Assembly: GCF_030532325.1 (NCBI RefSeq)
Contig: NZ_JAUNLS010000004.1
Span: 85,889 to 149,888, forward strand
DNA length: 64,000 nucleotides
From: Corynebacterium sp.
GTDB lineage: Bacteria; Actinomycetota; Actinomycetes; Mycobacteriales; Mycobacteriaceae
Direction: 5' to 3'
Each line of letters opens with the position of its first letter. Positions within the stretch are counted from its first letter, which is position 1. A program made the position numbers and the translations under genes. Positions 8,015 through 16,296 of the stretch are shown piece after piece. Below the pieces are notes generated by a model. That model was not told the origin of the DNA, searched no databases, and saw nothing but the letters and a program-made list of their open reading frames with translations.

Positions 8015-8636
8015 TGTTCACGGCCGCAAGCCTGCAGCCGTCGTCGTGGTGCCGGTGGCCAAGACCTTTTTGAAGTTGGGTCTCACGCCGAACATGGTGA
8101 CCATCATCGGCACGATCATCACCATTGCCATCGCCGTGGTGCTCATCCCGCTCAATCACCTCTTTGCCGCCGCCGTGCTCTCCGGGGTGTTTGCGGCCTT
8201 CGACATGCTCGACGGCACTATGGCGCGCCTGACCACGGGCGGCTCCAAGTTCGGCGCCACCCTCGACGCCTCCTGTGACCGCATCACCGACGGCGCTCTC
8301 TTCGCGGCGATTGCCTACTGGATGGTCTACGTGGACCACACCCACCCCGTGCACTTCGTGGCGTGCATGATCGTGTTGGTGTCCTCGCAGGTCATCTCCT
8401 ACGTCAAGGCGCGCGGCGAGGCCAGCGGCTTCACCATGGTCGGTGGCCTCATCGAGCGCCCAGAGCGCCTCATCTTGGGGCTGGCGGGCATCGGCCTGGA
8501 GGGCCTGGGGGTTCCCTACGCGGTGGAGGTCAGCCTGTGGCTGCTTGCGGCGGGCTCGCTGTTTACCATTTACCAGCGGATGCGCCAGGCAGCGCGCCAG
8601 GACACCAAGGCGCGGTTCAGCAAGGAATTGCAGTAG
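8007..8636 (+). CDS. pgsA: phosphatidylinositol phosphate synthase (CDP-alcohol phosphatidyltransferase)
   Basis: 209 residues, with about six transmembrane helices. The CDP-alcohol phosphotransferase signature is complete: D66, D69-G70, A73-R74, G83, D87 and D91. In Actinobacteria the enzyme at this locus joins CDP-diacylglycerol and inositol-1-phosphate, giving PI phosphate, the lipid base of PIMs and lipomannan. It overlaps the HIT gene by 8 bases and is followed 41 bp later by the acyltransferase and then pimA, all acting on the same lipid. Confidence 0.93.
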   Translation: MLSVHGRKPAAVVVVPVAKTFLKLGLTPNMVTIIGTIITIAIAVVLIPLNHLFAAAVLSGVFAAFDMLDGTMARLTTGGSKFGATLDASCDRITDGALFAAIAYWMVYVDHTHPVHFVACMIVLVSSQVISYVKARGEASGFTMVGGLIERPERLILGLAGIGLEGLGVPYAVEVSLWLLAAGSLFTIYQRMRQAARQDTKARFSKELQ

Positions 8637-8677
8637 ACTTTCGCGAGACTTCCGCGTCAAGAGCAAAGGACCTCCCC

Positions 8678-9592
8678 GTGCCCCGCATCGACCGTGAACA
8701 CTTGGCCGCCGCTGGCTACCTGGCCGGCTGGCGGCTCGTCCGCTTTCTGCCGCTGGGGCTGGCCGGGTGGCTCTTCGAGCGTGGCGCGGATTTGGCCAGC
8801 AAGAACGGCCTCGGCCCGGAGCAGCTTCGCAAGAACCTGGCGCGCGTGGTGGGGCCGGCCAACGTCACGCGCGCGCTGGTGCGCGAGTCCATGCGCTCCT
8901 ACATGCGCTATTGGCTCGAGGCCTTCCGCCTGCCCGCCATCCAGGATGATCCGCGACTCTACGAGCGGCTCAAGGCCGGGGTCGAGGGCCTGGAGCACCT
9001 CGACGCCTCTGTGGCCTCGGGCCGTGGGGTGATCCTGGCGCTGCCGCACACCGGCAACTGGGATATGGCGGGCTGCTTCCTGGTCAAGCACTGCGGCCCG
9101 TTCACCACCGTGGCAGAGAGGCTCAAGCCCGAGGTGCTTTTCGACGCCTTCGTGGACTACCGCGAGTCCCTCGGCTTCGAGGTCATCCCGCTCACCGGCG
9201 GGCAGCACTCGCCCTTTGGCAGGCTCAAGGAGGTGGTCTCCGGCGGGGGCATCGTCTGTTTGCTGGGGGAGCGCGACCTCACCCGCTCGGGCATCATCGT
9301 GGACTTCATGGGGGAGGAGGCCAACGTCGCCGCGGGCCCGGCGCAGCTGGCCATCGAGACAGGGGCCGCCCTGCACGTGGTGCACTCCTGGTTTGAGGGC
9401 CAAGGCTGGGGCCACAGCGTGAGCCCCGAGGTGGAGGTGACCACCCTGCAGGAGACTTCGCAGCGCCTGGCCGATGGCTTCGCCGCCAACATCAAGGCCC
9501 ACCCGGCGGATTGGCACATGCTGCAGCCGCAGTGGAACGTGGACATCGCGGAGCGCGCAGCCCGTCGCCGCGCCGAGCGGGGGGAGGCCTAG
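8678..9592 (+). CDS. phosphatidylinositol mannoside acyltransferase (HtrB/LpxL family)
   Basis: 304 residues from GTG 8678, with AAAGGA 7 bases upstream. The LPLAT catalytic motif HX4D is HTGNWD (H124, D129). A hydrophobic segment near residues 20-37 would hold it at the inner face of the membrane. Position between pgsA and pimA matches the mycobacterial PIM acyltransferase (Rv2611c), which adds an acyl chain to the 2-linked mannose of PIM1/PIM2. The stop lies 2 bases before the pimA start. Confidence 0.92.
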   Translation: MPRIDREHLAAAGYLAGWRLVRFLPLGLAGWLFERGADLASKNGLGPEQLRKNLARVVGPANVTRALVRESMRSYMRYWLEAFRLPAIQDDPRLYERLKAGVEGLEHLDASVASGRGVILALPHTGNWDMAGCFLVKHCGPFTTVAERLKPEVLFDAFVDYRESLGFEVIPLTGGQHSPFGRLKEVVSGGGIVCLLGERDLTRSGIIVDFMGEEANVAAGPAQLAIETGAALHVVHSWFEGQGWGHSVSPEVEVTTLQETSQRLADGFAANIKAHPADWHMLQPQWNVDIAERAARRRAERGEA

Positions 9593-9594
9593 CC

Positions 9595-10701
9595 ATGCGC
9601 ATTGGCATCGTGTGCCCCTATTCTTTTGACGAGCCCGGCGGGGTGCAAGCTCACATCCTGGACTTGGCCACCGCGTTCATCGAGCAGGGCCACCACGTGG
9701 AGGTGCTCGGGCCGGCCTCGGAATCTACGGAGCTGCCCAGCTTCGTGTGCAAGGGGGGCAGGGCCATCCCGATTACCTATAACGGCTCGGTGGCGCGCCT
9801 GGCCATCGGCCCGCAGGTGGCACGCATGGTCACGCGTTTCATCCGTCGGGGCAACTTCGACGTGCTGCACATCCACGAGCCGAACTCGCCCAGCTACTCC
9901 ATGGTGGCGCTGAAGAAGGCCACCGGGCCCATCGTGGCCACCTATCACGCCTCGGCCTCCAGCTCACTGGTGCTCACACTGGCCAAGCCGGTGCTGCGGC
10001 CGATGCTGGAGAAGGTGCGCGGCGGCATCGCCGTCTCCGAGATGGCGCGGCGCTGGCAGGTGGAGCAGCTGGGCGGAGACCCTGTCCTTATCCCCAACGG
10101 CGTGGATACCTCCGTCTACGCGCAGGCTCGCCGCCGCTGGGAGAACGAGGGGCACGACGAGCAGACGACTCCGGAGATCGTGTTCCTGGGCCGCCTCGAC
10201 GAGCCCCGCAAGGGGCTGGATATCTTGCTCGAGGCCTTGACTTACCTGCGTAGCCCCGTGCGCGTGACCGTCATGGGCGGCGGGCGGCCCCGGGAGGTCG
10301 AGGGCGTGGAGTTCGTGGGCCGCGTCAGCGACGCCGAGAAGGCCGCCATCTTGGGCCGGGCCGATATTTACGTCGCGCCGAACACCGGCGGGGAGAGCTT
10401 CGGCATCGTGCTGGTGGAGGCCATGGCCGCTGGCTGCAGCGTGGTGGCCTCTGATCTGGAGGCCTTCGCCGCGGTGTGCGACGTGGATTCGCCCACCCCG
10501 GCCGGCGTCCTCTTCCGCAACCGCGATGCCCGGGACCTGGCGCGGGTGCTGCAGGATCTGCTCGATCATCCGGAGAAGCGTGCCGCCCTAGTGGAGGCCG
10601 GGGAGGAACGCGCGCGCAGCTACGATTGGGACCACGTCGCCGCCGCGGTCATGCGGGTCTATGAGACGGTGCAGGACGGCACGAAGGTGGGTGTGAAGTA
10701 G
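9595..10701 (+). CDS. pimA: phosphatidylinositol alpha-mannosyltransferase
   Basis: 368 residues of the GT4 glycosyltransferase family. The start RIGIVCPYSFDEPGGVQ carries the glycine-rich acceptor loop, and the C-terminal half holds the nucleotide-sugar EX7E motif region NTGGESFGIVLVEAMAAG (about 262-280). PimA adds the first mannose from GDP-mannose to phosphatidylinositol on the cytoplasmic side. ATG 9595 is chosen as it follows GGGGAGG and gives the canonical N-terminus. It immediately precedes the next ORF with no spacer (TAGATG). Confidence 0.95.
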   Translation: MRIGIVCPYSFDEPGGVQAHILDLATAFIEQGHHVEVLGPASESTELPSFVCKGGRAIPITYNGSVARLAIGPQVARMVTRFIRRGNFDVLHIHEPNSPSYSMVALKKATGPIVATYHASASSSLVLTLAKPVLRPMLEKVRGGIAVSEMARRWQVEQLGGDPVLIPNGVDTSVYAQARRRWENEGHDEQTTPEIVFLGRLDEPRKGLDILLEALTYLRSPVRVTVMGGGRPREVEGVEFVGRVSDAEKAAILGRADIYVAPNTGGESFGIVLVEAMAAGCSVVASDLEAFAAVCDVDSPTPAGVLFRNRDARDLARVLQDLLDHPEKRAALVEAGEERARSYDWDHVAAAVMRVYETVQDGTKVGVK

Positions 10702-11175
10702 ATGGCCATCGAATGGGTAGTGCTCATCATCGTCGTCCTGGTGGCTTTGGCCTGGGCCTATTTCACCGCGCAGCGGCTTAGTACTTTGCACATCCGCACC
10801 GACGCCGCACTGGCGCAGCTGGAGGCCACGCTCAACCGGCGCGCTGCCGTGGTGGGCGCACTGGCACCGCAGCTGCAGGAGGTGGCCGCTGCTGCCGAGG
10901 CCACCGACCTGGTGCAGGGCAACTTTGAGCAGCGCGCGGAGCGCGAGCGCGAGCTCAGCGCGGCTATTAACGAGGCTTTCCCCGCTGGTGACTTTCCGGA
11001 GCGCCCCGCCATGCTTGCCGACGCCGAAGGGCGCATCCACCTTGCCCACCGCTTCTACAACGAGGCGGTGAGCGATACCCGCGCGCTGCGCCTGCGGCCA
11101 TTGGTGCGGGCCTTCCGCCTGGGCGGCACGGCGAAGCTGCCGGAGTTCTTCGAGCTTAGCCAGCTCGATTCTTAA
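10702..11175 (+). CDS. membrane-anchored LemA-like protein
   Basis: 157 residues. One N-terminal transmembrane helix (about 5-22) is followed by a helical domain with a likely coiled coil (30-60) and a C-terminal segment RFYNEAVSDTRALRLRP..FFEL that resembles the end of LemA proteins. Function unknown. It starts on the base after the pimA stop, so it is part of the PIM operon. Its last 20 bases overlap the 3' end of the convergent glycosyltransferase gene. Confidence 0.75.
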   Translation: MAIEWVVLIIVVLVALAWAYFTAQRLSTLHIRTDAALAQLEATLNRRAAVVGALAPQLQEVAAAAEATDLVQGNFEQRAERERELSAAINEAFPAGDFPERPAMLADAEGRIHLAHRFYNEAVSDTRALRLRPLVRAFRLGGTAKLPEFFELSQLDS

Positions 11176-12436
11176 CCGGCGCCGGGGCCGAGTGCCCGTG
11201 CGGGCGAGCCTCGCGGATGAACCACGCCAGGCTGACCACCGCGAGCAGCAGCACCAGCGCGTTGCGGGCGAGCAGGGCCACGGCGGGCAGCATGGTGCCT
11301 GCCTCGGTGTGCACGAGGTCGTGATAGCCGGTGGGGTAGACGTAGGAGCCCAACGCGGCCGCGGCGACGGTTCCCACCGCGATGAGCATCTCGTGCCAGC
11401 TCGCTGCGCCTGAGCCGGTGGCCAACAACACCGCAATGAGCGGGCCTGCCCACACCAGGTACTGCGGGGAGAAGACCTTATTGGACACAATGAGCAGGAG
11501 GATCACGGCCAGGAAGAACACCGCCGTGCTGCGTGGAGCCCAGCCGCCGCGCAGGAAACGGTAGAGTGCCACGCCCACCGCAAAGCAGAGGGTGAGCACC
11601 ATCGCCACGGTGCTCAGCTGCAGCATGGCCTCCACGCCGGGGCCGCTGATTTCAAAGCTCTTCGACGGCGCATAGGTGATCTGCCAGGTCTGCGGGAAGC
11701 GGTGGGCCTGGAAGACCAGCCAGCTGGCGGCCACGGATTCGATTTGCAGCCCGCGCACCCCCTGGTAGCTCAGCGGGGAAAGCAGCCTGTCCACCCCCGC
11801 CAGAGCGGCCACGCCCGCGCAGACGGCGAGCAGGGTGCCGGCGAAGCTGGCCAGGCGCGCCCACGTGCCGCGCTGGGAGAAGTGGCCCACCAGCCCGGCG
11901 GCCAGCACGCCCGGCCAGAGCTTCATCGTGGTGGCTAGTGCCAGCAGCCCCGCGGTCACGCGCGGCTGGCAGGTGAGTACGGCGGCTGCGGCTGCGACGC
12001 ACAGTGCGGGGAAGAGGTCGAGGCGCCACCACAGCACGTGGCCGGTGGCGGTGCCGAAGGCCACCCAGAACCAGGCGGCCGCACTCCTGCGCGCCACAGC
12101 GCCGGGGGTGACGCGCAGGTGAAGGAGGAGGGCGAGGAAGGTGGCGTCGACAAGCAGCATCATGGCGCTGAAGGCAACGATGAAGTGGGGGATATCGTTG
12201 CCGGTCAGCCACCCCACCAACAGCGTGGGCCACGTGCCCGGCTGAGGATACTCGGTCATCGCCTGCGGGTCATCGCCGTAGATCCCGTGCAGGTAATAGG
12301 CCAGATCGCCGGCCGGGGTGGTATCGCTGATAAGTCGAGAGATGAGGAAAGCGCGGGCGGCCAGCCATGCCGCCCAGACGAGCCCGGGTGCCTCGAGGAG
12401 AGCGCGGCGCCGGGCCCGGAGGGATTTAGCGGGCAT
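11156..12436 (-). CDS. polytopic membrane glycosyltransferase, GT87/DUF2029-like
   Basis: 426 residues with about ten hydrophobic helices. The first extracellular loop contains the acidic site GDLAYYLHG (near residue 48) and the segment YPQPGTWP, and TMKLWPGVL occurs near 180, all typical of polyprenol-phosphate-mannose dependent GT-C enzymes of the PimE/DUF2029 class. It probably adds mannose or arabinose to envelope glycolipids outside the membrane; the exact sugar is not determinable. ATG 12436 overlaps the upstream stop by 11 bases; ATG 12457 in the same frame is an alternative. Convergent with, and overlapping by 20 bp, the end of the LemA-like gene. Confidence 0.8.
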   Translation of the reverse strand: MPAKSLRARRRALLEAPGLVWAAWLAARAFLISRLISDTTPAGDLAYYLHGIYGDDPQAMTEYPQPGTWPTLLVGWLTGNDIPHFIVAFSAMMLLVDATFLALLLHLRVTPGAVARRSAAAWFWVAFGTATGHVLWWRLDLFPALCVAAAAAVLTCQPRVTAGLLALATTMKLWPGVLAAGLVGHFSQRGTWARLASFAGTLLAVCAGVAALAGVDRLLSPLSYQGVRGLQIESVAASWLVFQAHRFPQTWQITYAPSKSFEISGPGVEAMLQLSTVAMVLTLCFAVGVALYRFLRGGWAPRSTAVFFLAVILLLIVSNKVFSPQYLVWAGPLIAVLLATGSGAASWHEMLIAVGTVAAAALGSYVYPTGYHDLVHTEAGTMLPAVALLARNALVLLLAVVSLAWFIREARPHGHSAPAPVKNRAG

Positions 12437-12908
12437 CGTTGATGGCAGACTCAACATCGACGGGCGGGCCCAGGATGAGCAGGACGGCGAAGACGATGGC
12501 GATGATGACCAAGGCCACGCAGAGGCTGCGCACGGGGTGACGAATCACCTGTGCCAGGAGCTTATCGGGGAGGCTGGCCGGCTGGGCGTCGTCCTGAAAG
12601 TGCCAGGGCTCAGACAGCAGGCCGTGCTTGTCTGCCCACAGTGCGAAGGGGAGTGCGGCGAAGGGAATGGCGGAGACAATCAGGCCCAGGATGCCCACGC
12701 CGGGGGACCAGCGATTGTTGATCCACACCAGGGCGGTCATGACCAGAAAGCACAGGAAGCCGAATCCGTGGATGCCGCCGGCGATGGGGGTGACGGCGGC
12801 GGTGGTGCCGGAATACTTGAGGATCATCGACAAAAGCAGGAAGGCCCACGTGAAGGTTTCGATGTAGGCGGCCACGCGGTGCATCGTGTGCGGGGTCAAC
12901 GTTGTCAT
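12426..12908 (-). CDS. DUF3817 integral membrane protein
   Basis: 160 residues, with three hydrophobic helices typical of DUF3817 (about 12-30, 40-62, 70-90) plus a fourth near the C-terminus (130-150). The N-terminal HTMHRVAAYIETFTW is the family hallmark. Function unknown. ATG 12908 is preferred: a -10-like TACTAT lies about 7 bases upstream on this strand, which would give a leaderless mRNA. ATG 12926 is the alternative. It is coupled to the downstream glycosyltransferase by overlap. Confidence 0.8.
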   Translation of the reverse strand: MTTLTPHTMHRVAAYIETFTWAFLLLSMILKYSGTTAAVTPIAGGIHGFGFLCFLVMTALVWINNRWSPGVGILGLIVSAIPFAALPFALWADKHGLLSEPWHFQDDAQPASLPDKLLAQVIRHPVRSLCVALVIIAIVFAVLLILGPPVDVESAINDAR

Positions 12909-13010
12909 AGCGCTTATAGTACGCATGGTCCACTTTCTGACCGAACGCAGAGTAGGGTTGGTCAGGTTAACTCCCTGAAACCATCGATTCTGCAGTGAGG
13001 AGAGCTACCC

Positions 13011-13889
13011 ATGGCCACCATCGAAGAAATTACCGCCCTCGACGTGCTGGATGAGGATTGCTTCCTCGCGCCCGTTGTTCCCTCGAAGATTTCGCGCACC
13101 TTCGGTGGCCAGGTGGTGACCCAAACGCTCGACGCCATCCAGCGCACCGTCGAGGGCAAGCGCGTGCACTCCCTGCACGGCTACTTCGTGGGCCCCGGTA
13201 ACGCCGCCGAGCCCGCGCGCATCGAGGTGGAGCGCCTGCGCGACGGCCGCTCTTTTTCCTCCCGCCAGGCCCGCATGTACCAGGACGGCAAGCTTATCTT
13301 CGTGCTCACCGCGAGCCTGCACAAGGACGGTGACGAAGGCCCCAGTCACCAGGACCCGATGCCTAAGGTTATGAGCCCGGACGAGGCCGCAGCGGCTGGC
13401 GGCGGCGCGCCCTACTCCACCCGCATCATTTTGCGTGAGTGGGAGGACTGGGACATCCGCCTGGTGCCGGAGCCGGGCCGCGATGAGGAAGCAGCGGAGA
13501 CCACCGGCGCGGGCTTTCGCCACGTGTGGTTCCGCAATACCAGCGCGAGCCTGCAGGGCAGCGAGGATCAGCGCCTGCACCAGGCAGCCCTGACCTACAT
13601 GTCTGATATGACCCTGCTGCGCGCGGCCCTGTTGCCGCATCAGGGCGAGCAGGTGCAGCTGGCCAGCCTCGATCACTCCATCTGGTTCCTGCGCCCGGTA
13701 CGCGCGGATGAGTGGATGCTCTACGTGCAAAATTCCCCGGTGGCTGAGGGCGGCACGGGTGTGTCGCAGGGCAAAATTCACTCCCAAAAGGGCGAGCTGC
13801 TGGCCCTGGTCACCCAGGAGGGACTGATGCGTTACCTGCGCAAGGAGCTTGGCGACGCCACCGCGCACGGCAACTGGCAGAACCTCTAA
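13011..13889 (+). CDS. tesB: acyl-CoA thioesterase II (TesB family)
   Basis: 292 residues, a double hot-dog fold. The first half carries FGGQVVTQTLDAIQRT and HSLHGYFVGPG (about 29-60), the second half the DHSIWFLRP segment (about 221-229) containing the catalytic Asp position. These enzymes hydrolyse medium and long acyl-CoAs. GAGGAGA sits 8 bases before ATG. The gene is divergent from the DUF3817 gene and stands alone. Confidence 0.9.
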   Translation: MATIEEITALDVLDEDCFLAPVVPSKISRTFGGQVVTQTLDAIQRTVEGKRVHSLHGYFVGPGNAAEPARIEVERLRDGRSFSSRQARMYQDGKLIFVLTASLHKDGDEGPSHQDPMPKVMSPDEAAAAGGGAPYSTRIILREWEDWDIRLVPEPGRDEEAAETTGAGFRHVWFRNTSASLQGSEDQRLHQAALTYMSDMTLLRAALLPHQGEQVQLASLDHSIWFLRPVRADEWMLYVQNSPVAEGGTGVSQGKIHSQKGELLALVTQEGLMRYLRKELGDATAHGNWQNL

Positions 13890-13934
13890 GCGTCAGCGGC
13901 TGAAAACCCCGGGGCTTAAGCAAGAGGGGCGCGC

Positions 13935-13957
13935 CGGGGGCGTAAAATCTGCCCCCG
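13935..13957 (+). terminator. hairpin downstream of the thioesterase gene
   Basis: CGGGGGC and GCCCCCG form a 7-bp stem around an A/T-containing 9-base loop. There is no T tract; the sequence runs straight into the putative yebC -10 element. Confidence 0.45.
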
Positions 13958-13984
13958 TATACTGAGCAAGACACTGAGCAAGAG
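13958..13984 (+). promoter_or_regulatory. yebC promoter region with 12-bp tandem repeat
   Basis: TATACT at 13958-13963 is a good -10 hexamer. Its last bases begin a tandem duplication, ACTGAGCAAGAC / ACTGAGCAAGAG (13961-13984). No good -35 is visible, because the hairpin at 13935-13957 occupies that position. Confidence 0.4.
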
Positions 13985-14016
13985 ATTTTCGCACTCTTAA
14001 AAGGGAAAGGGAACGT

Positions 14017-14772
14017 ATGTCTGGCCACTCCAAATGGGCAACTACGAAGCACAAGAAGGCTGCCAACGATGCCAAGCGCGGCAAGGAATTTGCCAAGCTG
14101 ATCAAGAACATCGAGGTTGCGGCCCGCACCGGCGGCGGCGACCCGGCGGCGAACCCGACCCTGGATGACATGATCAAGAAGGCCAAGAAGGCCTCGGTGC
14201 CCAACGACAACATCGAGCGCGCCCGCAAGCGCGGCTCCGGCGAGGAGTCCGGCGGCGCCGACTGGGAGACCATCATGTACGAGGGCTACGGCCCCAACGG
14301 CGTGGCCATGCTCATTGAGTGCCTGACCGATAACCGCAACCGCGCCGCCACCGACGTGCGCACCGCGATGACCAAGAACGGCGGCAACCTGGGTGAGTCC
14401 GGCTCCGTGGCCTACATGTTCACCCGTACCGGCATCGTGCTGGTGCTCAAGGGCGAGCTGAGCGAGGATGACGTGCTCATGGCCGTGCTCGAGGCGGGCG
14501 CTGAGGAGGTCAATGATCTGGGCGAGAAGTTCGAGATCGTCTGCGCCCCAGCGGATGTCCCGGCTGTTAAGGAGGCGCTTGCTGAGGCCGAGATTGAGGT
14601 CGACGATAACGAGAACGACTTCCGCGCCTCCGTCGAGGTTCCGCTGAGCGCTGACGACGCCCGCAAGATCTTCCGCCTCATCGACGCGCTGGAGGATTCC
14701 GACGACGTGCAGAACGTCTACACCAACATGTCGCTGTCTGACGAGGTCCTCGCCGAGCTCGAGCAGGACTAG
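14017..14772 (+). CDS. yebC: YebC/PmpR family regulatory protein
   Basis: 251 residues, normal length for the family. The N-terminus [22 protein letters not shown] is diagnostic, followed by the [15 protein letters not shown] and [15 protein letters not shown] signatures (about 90-135). YebC proteins act as DNA-binding regulators or, as shown more recently, as translation factors relieving ribosome stalling. AAAGGGAAAGGGA precedes ATG. It sits upstream of ruvCAB as in many bacteria, separated here by a terminator. Confidence 0.95.
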   Translation: MSGHSKWATTKHKKAANDAKRGKEFAKLIKNIEVAARTGGGDPAANPTLDDMIKKAKKASVPNDNIERARKRGSGEESGGADWETIMYEGYGPNGVAMLIECLTDNRNRAATDVRTAMTKNGGNLGESGSVAYMFTRTGIVLVLKGELSEDDVLMAVLEAGAEEVNDLGEKFEIVCAPADVPAVKEALAEAEIEVDDNENDFRASVEVPLSADDARKIFRLIDALEDSDDVQNVYTNMSLSDEVLAELEQD

Positions 14773-14787
14773 AGCTGGCAGGTCAAT

Positions 14788-14824
14788 GCGGCCTTCTCCC
14801 ACAGCTGGGGGCGGGCCGCGTTTT
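14788..14824 (+). terminator. intrinsic terminator after yebC
   Basis: GCGGCC (14788-14793) pairs with GGCCGC (14814-14819), with an inner CCC/GGG pairing, followed by GTTTT. It separates yebC from the ruvCAB operon. Confidence 0.65.
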
Positions 14825-14855
14825 CGTGCCCGCTGAAGTTTAGAACATGTGTGTG

Positions 14856-14861
14856 TATGAT
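14856..14861 (+). promoter_or_regulatory. candidate -10 element of ruvCAB
   Basis: TATGAT at 14856-14861. Just upstream is TAGAAC-ATGT-GTGT, whose left part resembles half of the actinobacterial LexA box (TCGAAC-N4-GTTCGA); the right half does not match, so SOS control is only a possibility. Confidence 0.35.
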
Positions 14862-14900
14862 GGCACGGGAGTAGGCGTGGCGCATGCTATCGCTGCAAAA

Positions 14901-14934
14901 AGCGGAGGACGCTGTGGAGCGGAGGACGCTGTGA
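14901..14934 (+). repeat. 17-bp tandem duplication in the ruvC leader
   Basis: AGCGGAGGACGCTGTGG (14901-14917) is directly repeated with one change at the last base (14918-14934). Each copy contains a GGAGG Shine-Dalgarno-like core; the true ribosome binding site (GGAGGAAGG) follows at 14940. Confidence 0.7.
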
Positions 14935-14952
14935 AGAACGGAGGAAGGCCCG

Positions 14953-15594
14953 ATGAACCTTGAAGGCTTGCGCGTCATGGGTATTGACCCCGGCCTGACG
15001 CGCTGCGGCCTGTCCGTGGTGCAGGCCGGGCGTGGCCGCTCCGTGATCCCCATCGCGGTTGGCGTGGTGCGCACCCCCAGTGACAAGGAGCTGGGTGAGC
15101 GCCTGCAGCGCCTGTCCGTCGCGGTGCGCGACTGGATGGATGAGTACCAGCCGCAGGTGGTGGCCATCGAGCGCGTCTTCGAACGCGGCGAGGTCTCCAC
15201 GGTGATGCAAACGGCCCACGCCGTGGGCGTGCTCGTACTCGCCGCCGCGGAGCGCGACATACCCGTGCACATGTACACCCCCTCGGAGGTTAAGAAGGCG
15301 GTCTCCGGCAATGGGCGGGCGGATAAGAAGCAGATGACGGCCATGATCACTCGAATCTTGGGCCTGAGTGAGCCGCCCAAGCCTGCCGATGCCGCCGATG
15401 CCCTTGCGCTGGCCGTGTGCCACTGCTGGCGCGCCCCGGCCTTGGCCTGGATTAGCGGTAGCGATGGCTCCCACGGGGTGGGCGCGGGCGCGCGCACCAG
15501 CGGAGTCAAAGGCCGCTCGCTGCGCACGGACTCACTTTCGCCGGCGGCCAAGGCGGCGGCAAAGAAGGCGGCTGCAAACCGGCGGCTACAATGA
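14953..15594 (+). CDS. ruvC: crossover junction endodeoxyribonuclease RuvC
   Basis: 213 residues. The RNase H-like active site begins in [11 protein letters not shown] (D12), continues with AIERVF (Glu, about residue 71) and ends in [12 protein letters not shown] with the last two acidic residues (about 143-147). RuvC cuts Holliday junctions in complex with RuvAB. The C-terminal 45 residues form a basic, Ala/Lys-rich extension beyond the usual ~170-residue core. GGAGGAAGG lies just upstream. First gene of ruvCAB. Confidence 0.97.
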   Translation: MNLEGLRVMGIDPGLTRCGLSVVQAGRGRSVIPIAVGVVRTPSDKELGERLQRLSVAVRDWMDEYQPQVVAIERVFERGEVSTVMQTAHAVGVLVLAAAERDIPVHMYTPSEVKKAVSGNGRADKKQMTAMITRILGLSEPPKPADAADALALAVCHCWRAPALAWISGSDGSHGVGAGARTSGVKGRSLRTDSLSPAAKAAAKKAAANRRLQ

Positions 15595-15664
15595 CCCCCA
15601 CTCAGAGTTCATCCGGAGCTGACACAGACTCCACTTGTTTGATTGAGAACCAAAGGACTACACA

Positions 15665-16273
15665 GTGATTGCATCGTTGCGCGGAACGGTACTGAGCATT
15701 GGCCTTGACCACGTGGTCATCGAGTGTGCGGGCGTGGGCTACAAGGTGCTCGCCACGCCGGCGACCATCGGGCGCATGCAGCGCGGCGAGGAAGCCACGG
15801 TGCTCACCACCATGGTGGTCAAGGAGGACTCGATGACCCTCTACGGGTTTGCAGGCTCCGAGGACCGCGATATGTTCCACCTCCTGCAGACTGTCTCGGG
15901 GCTGGGGCCCAAGCTTGCCGTGGCCGCGCTGTCTGTGCTGGACGCCACCGAGATTGCCCAGGCCATCTCCGCGGCCGATACCAAGCGGCTGCAGAGCATC
16001 CCGGGCGTGGGCAAGCGCATGGCGGAGCGCCTAGCGCTGGAGCTCAAGGACAAGGTGGCCGCGTTTGCCGCGCCGGAGGGCCAGTCCCCGGCTACGGCCA
16101 CGCCAGTGGCGGCGGGCCCCGTGGTGGAGCAGGTGGTGGAGGCCCTCGTGGGCCTCGGCTTCACCGAAAAAGTGGCCCGCCCCGTGGTGGAGGCCACCGC
16201 GGCGGAGCAGCCCGGCGCCGAGACCGCTGTGGTGCTGCGTGCGGCGCTGGCACAATTGGGAGCAAAGCGCTAG
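15665..16273 (+). CDS. ruvA: Holliday junction branch-migration protein RuvA
   Basis: 202 residues, GTG start with AAAGGA upstream. An OB-fold N-terminus (IASLRGTV), two helix-hairpin-helix repeats (VSGLGPKLA and IPGVGKRMAERL, about 76-130) and a C-terminal domain III (from about 155) that contacts RuvB. It binds four-way junctions and loads RuvB. Confidence 0.97.
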   Translation: MIASLRGTVLSIGLDHVVIECAGVGYKVLATPATIGRMQRGEEATVLTTMVVKEDSMTLYGFAGSEDRDMFHLLQTVSGLGPKLAVAALSVLDATEIAQAISAADTKRLQSIPGVGKRMAERLALELKDKVAAFAAPEGQSPATATPVAAGPVVEQVVEALVGLGFTEKVARPVVEATAAEQPGAETAVVLRAALAQLGAKR

Positions 16274-16296
16274 GGCACGAAGGGGGCTAGACACGC

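Noticed and set aside
12458-12900. Plus-strand frames opposite the DUF3817 gene
   Set aside because: Antisense shadows with Gly/Asp/Glu-rich content; hydrophobic helices are only on the minus strand.
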